NCBI RefSeq assembly: GCF_949820605.1
Contig: NZ_CATKVU010000006.1
Span: 682,001 to 746,000, forward strand
Origin: Segatella copri
Lineage (GTDB): Bacteria > Bacteroidota > Bacteroidia > Bacteroidales > Bacteroidaceae
Direction: 5' to 3'
Length of the DNA stretch: 64,000 bases
Shown here in pieces: positions 60,041 to 64,000 of the stretch. How positions within the stretch are numbered: the first letter of the stretch is position 1; each line of letters starts with the position of its first letter. The position numbers and the translations under genes are program-made. Below the pieces are notes generated by a model. It had not been told where the DNA came from and made no database searches. It worked only from the letters and a program-made list of their open reading frames with translations.

Positions 60041-61225
60041 TTATAAACTATCAACCGCCTGCTTGATGTCTTCGAAGAGATCATCCATATCTTCCAAGCC
60101 GATGCTCAATCGGATAGTGGTGTCTTTCACGTCCATCGACTTGCGCATGCTCTCAGAGAATGCTCCGAAGATGGTGCTTGCCGGATGGATGGCGAGCGAA
60201 CGGTTGTCGAAGAGGTTGGTGGCGCGATGGATGAGCTTCAGATTGTTCAGAAAACTGAAGCAGGCTTCCTTGCTCTCCAGGTCGATGCAGATCATGGCTC
60301 CCGCAGTTTTTCCAAACTGGCGCTGCGCCAACTCGTGATAAGGATTATCCTCCAGACCAACATAGTTTACATATTTTATCTGAGGCAGAGAGCGCAGCTT
60401 CTTGGCAAGCTCCAAGGCATTGCTGCTCTGCACACGATAGCGAGCATCGAGCGTTTCAAGTCCGATGGTTTGCATATAAGCCACCTGTGGAGTCATATAG
60501 GCTCCGAAATTGAAGAGCATTTCTCCATAGAGACGCTTGGCGAAATCGCCGTTGTAAGGAGTTCCGTAGTCGATAACCAGACCGCCGAGCGAAGTAGCAC
60601 CGCCGCTTACATATTTAGAGCTGGAAACCACCTCAATATCTACTCCCAGACTCTTAGCCGAGAACTGTGTGAAAGGAATCACGGTAGAATCCACCACCAA
60701 AGGTACATTTTTTTCATGTGCCACTTCCGAGATGGCTTTCAGATCGGCAACCTCCAGCTGTGGGTTGGTCAGGATTTCGAGAAATACGCAGCAGGTGTCA
60801 TCATCAATGGCTTCGCGCACGGCTTCGATGTTGGTCAAATCGCGCAAACGCACCTTTACACCAAAACGGCGCAGAGTGGCTACAAGCAGGGCATAAGTAT
60901 TGCCGAAGAGATGCTTGGATGTAACAATATTTTTGCCTTGTGCTGCCAGCGCCATGAGGGTGTTGCTGATGGCCGCCATTCCTGAGTTGAAGGCGGTGGC
61001 ATGAGCAGCATCGGTAAGGGCTGCCACACGGCGCTCCAGGTTGGTCACCGTAGGGTTCTCTACGCGCGAATAATCTGGAGCCTTGATCTTGTCGGTGAAT
61101 GCTTCAGCCATGACGGCAGCATTGTCGAATTCGTAGGCAAGGGTGTTATATACTGGCACGCTCAGCGAGTCGTATGCATCGCGGCGCTCATATTCCAAAT
61201 GAATAGCTTGAGTCTGTTTCTTCAT
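60041..61225 (-). CDS. Cys/Met metabolism PLP enzyme (MetB/MetY-like)
   Basis: 394 residues. DYSRVENPTVTNLERRVAAL (about 51-70), FNSGMAAISNTLMAL (about 80), the PLP phosphate/ring contacts, and the Lys in VVSSSKYVSGGATSLGG (about 205). This is the transsulfuration family: O-acetylhomoserine sulfhydrylase, cystathionine gamma-synthase or methionine gamma-lyase. Sequence alone does not settle which. With the adjacent MalY-like lyase, a route from activated homoserine to homocysteine is likely. A minus-strand TACTTTTG element lies near 61260. Confidence 0.9.
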   Translation of the reverse strand: MKKQTQAIHLEYERRDAYDSLSVPVYNTLAYEFDNAAVMAEAFTDKIKAPDYSRVENPTVTNLERRVAALTDAAHATAFNSGMAAISNTLMALAAQGKNIVTSKHLFGNTYALLVATLRRFGVKVRLRDLTNIEAVREAIDDDTCCVFLEILTNPQLEVADLKAISEVAHEKNVPLVVDSTVIPFTQFSAKSLGVDIEVVSSSKYVSGGATSLGGLVIDYGTPYNGDFAKRLYGEMLFNFGAYMTPQVAYMQTIGLETLDARYRVQSSNALELAKKLRSLPQIKYVNYVGLEDNPYHELAQRQFGKTAGAMICIDLESKEACFSFLNNLKLIHRATNLFDNRSLAIHPASTIFGAFSESMRKSMDVKDTTIRLSIGLEDMDDLFEDIKQAVDSL

Positions 61226-61299
61226 TATTCTGTTATTTTATGTGATGTTTTTGCGTGCAAAAGTACAAAAAAGAAATCAAATAGACAATAAATCGCATA

Positions 61300-61342
61300 A
61301 AAAAACGAGTTGCAGATGCGATATTTTTGCACTGCAACCCGT
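61300..61342 (-). terminator. Terminator of the TonB-dependent receptor gene
   Basis: On the minus strand, CGGGTTGCAG pairs with CTGCAACTCG and runs into T7. Confidence 0.8.
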
Positions 61343-61372
61343 TGGAGAGAGATTCCTATTGATTATGTCCTG

Positions 61373-63625
61373 TTATTTGTCTTCCTGCTGGCTGTTCATT
61401 CCACCTGTCTGAATGCCCTGCTTTTCTTCCTGGAAATCATTCTTGATGTTGGATTTCACCTTTTGGAATTGCTTCTTGGTGTTGCCGAATTTCCAGGTGA
61501 GTGTGAGGCTGAACTGGCGCAGAGGCACCTTTACCGTCATATTCTGTACATAGTCTGAACCCACGGTTTTCTGCTTGATGTTGAGCTTGTCATCGGTTGG
61601 TGTGAGGAACATCAGACTCAAGTCCAGCTTATCCTTGACGATGGATTTGGAGAGGGTGGAGTAGAAGAATGACATTCCGCTCTGATAGCCTTGCAGGTTG
61701 TGCTGTTTGCTCTGAATGATACTTCCTACTGTCCATTGCAACTCCCAAGGAAGTGTCTGTTGCAGATTGATCATCGTACTGCTGTTCCAGCCATGATTCT
61801 TCCATCCCAATACTTCACTTCGCAAATCATTGTAGCTCAGACTCTCGTTCAGCATCAATCTCGTCTTCTTGAACACCAGCCAGTTGGCAAAGATATTCAA
61901 ACTGGCGTTGTGGGTTTTCGAAACATTGCCGTAGGTGGTGTTGAGCAGGTTGTCTGCATCGATGAACGAATACTGCTCTATCTTGTTGTTGCAGAGTTCA
62001 TAGCCCAGAGTTGTACTCAGAATGAAGCGTGGATTGTAATAATTAAATACCATGTTCACCTGATGCGACTTCACTACGTCGAGGTCTGTATTACCATAGC
62101 TAATGGCGGTAGGATTACTGCGGTCAACATAAGGGTTAAGGTAGGTAATTCCCGGACGGGTGATGCGCATGCTGTAGTTCACACCGAGATTCATGCCTGG
62201 AGCGATGGCGTAAGAGATGCTGGCGCTCGGTACGAGATTGCCGTAATCTTTATCAAAATCATCACCCTTACCCTGTTCAAACTTCACTTTCTCCCAGGTC
62301 TGTTCGTATCGGGTTCCCAGCATGGTTCCTATCTTTCCGAAGTTTCCCTTCCATTCAGCATAGGCTGCAAGAATGTTCTGGGTGTTCTTATACTCCATAC
62401 TGTTGGCAGGGTTCAGCGTCTCAGTTTTATCTGCCGCCACATCGTAGTAGCGTGAATCGCTTCTGTTGATGCGGGCTATGTATTTGGCTCCGAAATTCAG
62501 GCGCTGGGTGGCGCTGAGCGAATGGGAAAAATCTGCCTGGAAAGTATGTTCAGTGCCTCGGGTCTTACTTTTGGAGAGCAGATCGTTGAGCTGGAGAGCC
62601 GTCACATGGCTGATGTCGTCGTAGAACGTATAGTTGTCTGTATGAGATGGGTTGGTACTGAATAGATAGCTGAGAATGAGGTAGTTCGTGCGCTCCTTGT
62701 TGAAAAATCGCTGATAATCGATGCTTCCGTTGAAGGAGGTATTGCCCAGATTCTGTTTCATCTCATTGCCGTATTCGAATCCTTTGCCGTAGATTCCGCC
62801 TGTCATCTTTGTGAGTGGATGACCTGTAATCTTCTGGTTGAAGGTGGTCAGTCCTGCAGTAGCGCTGATGTTGCTCAGTGAATCAAGTTCGTAGCTCAGA
62901 CTGATGTTGCCCATGGAGAACGGTTGCTTCATATCCGAATTCTGATAGTAGTTCATCGTGCTTCCATCCTTCTGGATTCGGTCGAAGGAGATGGTGGTTC
63001 CATTCATGCGCTGATGATTGTACATTCCGTTGGCACTATAGGTGAGCTTGCCCTGCTGACCGCTGATGAAGGCGGAGATGCGCTGTGCCTGGTTGCCGGC
63101 AGCTGCACTGATATTGCCATTATAGCCATTGCTGAAGTCGTTGCCTCCGGCTCCATTCACAGCTTGCTTGTTAAGTACGATGTTGAGCACACCGCCCGTA
63201 CCTTCAGCATCATATTTGGCTCCCGGGTTGGTGATTACTTCTATGTTTTTTACCATAGTTGCCGGCATTGCCTTGAAAATCTGCGAAGGGTTGGCAGAGA
63301 ACATCGGATTCGGCTTTCCATCCACATACACTTTGAAACTGGATGAACCGTTCACGGTGATATTGTCCTGTCCATCCACCGTAACCATCGGCACCTTGCG
63401 CAGCATGTCGAGAACGGTAGAGGCCTTGGCGTCAGCATCCTGCTGCACGTTGTAGGTCATCTTGTCGGTCTCCATTTTTACCAGCGGTTTCGAGGCAACC
63501 ACGGTAACGCTTGCCAGGTCGAAGTCCTTCCATATCGAGTCGTTTTTCTCGACATCGCTCTGTGCGAAACTTTCGAGTGAGCAGACGAGCAGGGTGCTCA
63601 TCAATATCAATGATTTCTGTTTCAT
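61373..63625 (-). CDS. TonB-dependent receptor-like outer-membrane beta-barrel protein
   Basis: 750 residues. Signal peptide of about 21 residues (ending SFAQ). The plug domain follows at about 35-150 (VTVVASKPLVKMETDKMTYN; VLDMLRKVPMVTVDGQDNI; GAKYDAEGTGGVLNIVLNK), then a long beta-barrel (OMP_b-brl_3 type) with NPYVDRSNPTAISYGNTDL typical of this subgroup. It lacks the N-terminal carboxypeptidase-like domain of SusC proteins and has no SusD partner. The ligand is unknown. The minus-strand TATCTTTG at 63714-63721 gives a leader of about 85 nt. Monocistronic with its own terminator. Confidence 0.92.
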   Translation of the reverse strand: MKQKSLILMSTLLVCSLESFAQSDVEKNDSIWKDFDLASVTVVASKPLVKMETDKMTYNVQQDADAKASTVLDMLRKVPMVTVDGQDNITVNGSSSFKVYVDGKPNPMFSANPSQIFKAMPATMVKNIEVITNPGAKYDAEGTGGVLNIVLNKQAVNGAGGNDFSNGYNGNISAAAGNQAQRISAFISGQQGKLTYSANGMYNHQRMNGTTISFDRIQKDGSTMNYYQNSDMKQPFSMGNISLSYELDSLSNISATAGLTTFNQKITGHPLTKMTGGIYGKGFEYGNEMKQNLGNTSFNGSIDYQRFFNKERTNYLILSYLFSTNPSHTDNYTFYDDISHVTALQLNDLLSKSKTRGTEHTFQADFSHSLSATQRLNFGAKYIARINRSDSRYYDVAADKTETLNPANSMEYKNTQNILAAYAEWKGNFGKIGTMLGTRYEQTWEKVKFEQGKGDDFDKDYGNLVPSASISYAIAPGMNLGVNYSMRITRPGITYLNPYVDRSNPTAISYGNTDLDVVKSHQVNMVFNYYNPRFILSTTLGYELCNNKIEQYSFIDADNLLNTTYGNVSKTHNASLNIFANWLVFKKTRLMLNESLSYNDLRSEVLGWKNHGWNSSTMINLQQTLPWELQWTVGSIIQSKQHNLQGYQSGMSFFYSTLSKSIVKDKLDLSLMFLTPTDDKLNIKQKTVGSDYVQNMTVKVPLRQFSLTLTWKFGNTKKQFQKVKSNIKNDFQEEKQGIQTGGMNSQQEDK

Positions 63626-63912
63626 GTTCTTTTCCTTTCTTTTTCTTATGTTAATGCTATCTTTTTCTTATTCTTTTTAAGTTCATGCGCCTTTCTATTG
63701 TAGATTGGCGATGCAAAGATAAGGTGTTTTCTTGAAACAGCAATGAATGGGAGAGGGGTTTAACCCAACAATAACCTACTGTCTCATCCGATTAACTTAA
63801 AGATAACATTTGTATGGAAAAAATGCAGCAAAAAAAGCAAATTGTAATAGAAACATTCGTTTATATCGAATTTTATTTGTAATTTCGCACCAAACTCAAA
63901 ATAAGGATATTT

Positions 63913-64000
63913 ATGAATAAACTGATTCTGAAAACAACAAAAAGCGGATTGCTGGCAGCTGCCCTGATGGCTTCAATCTCTGCCAGTGCCGAAACCATAG
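63913..64000 (+). CDS. Exported protein, 5' end only (3' partial)
   Basis: MNKLILKTTKSGLLAAALMA followed by SISASAET is a clear signal peptide with an AxA-type cleavage site. The reading frame continues past the window end. Product identity cannot be judged. A weak -7-like TAATTTCG lies near 63881. Confidence 0.7.
   Translation, partial: MNKLILKTTKSGLLAAALMASISASAETI

Overview
The window looks like a chromosome segment of a Bacteroidota member, most probably Prevotella/Segatella from the gut. Three things point there. Promoters match the Bacteroides-type -7 element TAnnTTTG, seen before more than a dozen genes, and starts lack strong Shine-Dalgarno sites. Typical families are present: SusD-like lipoprotein, BACON domain, AAA-ATPase_like/PDDEXK_9 proteins, HU-like DNA-binding proteins, S9 peptidases and the glmS-purF-carA-carB order. 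The mobile elements (IS982, IS256, IS1182 families and a group II intron remnant) also fit. The species is inference; no rRNA or tRNA gene was found.

Layout. 0-1.6 kb: 3' part of a GH13 amylase fused in frame to an AlaX-like editing domain. 1.6-3.3 kb: a 49-bp inverted-repeat structure and a decayed HTH gene. 3.3-7.6 kb: an orphan SusD-like lipoprotein and an AAA-ATPase/nuclease gene bracketed by two copies of a palindromic repeat. 7.6-25 kb is mostly core: YbjQ, a frameshifted S9 peptidase, RNase G, a small basic ribosomal-type protein, HU, TPM/LemA, pyruvate kinase, a polysaccharide export lipoprotein, GlmS, PurF, CarA and CarB. Three of these consume glutamine through their own amidotransferase domains, and CarB uses the ammonia delivered by CarA.

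25-35 kb is an accessory scrap-yard. It holds a truncated DUF1016 gene, a DUF2442 gene, a secreted protein split by IS982, a group II intron 3' end, a truncated AAA gene fused tail-to-tail to a truncated YoeB toxin, a HigBA pair whose toxin has a nonsense codon, and an HU-like gene split by an IS256 element. A second, inverted IS256 copy lies 724 bp further on, beyond unusual arrays of 22-23 bp and palindromic repeats.

35-43.7 kb is housekeeping: Ogt, PHP phosphatase, carbonic anhydrase, HD hydrolase, Bcp, esterase, fRMsr, GH28, Nudix, cupin, VOC protein and an outer-membrane protein. 43.7-48.7 kb is a probable polyol regulon (GPH transporter, zinc polyol dehydrogenase, PfkB sugar kinase, divergent LacI regulator). 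It has two triple-operator sets with identical internal spacing and identical distance to their promoters. 48.7-52.3 kb holds two tandem IS1182 copies, one broken. 52.4-64 kb carries NDH-2, UmuD/UmuC, nitroreductase, a Pif1-like helicase, MalY- and MetB/MetY-type PLP enzymes, a TonB-dependent receptor and the start of another exported protein.

The most interesting items are the duplicated operator/promoter geometry of the polyol locus, the amylase-AlaX fusion, and the repeat arrays that share a 16-bp motif across two distant accessory loci.
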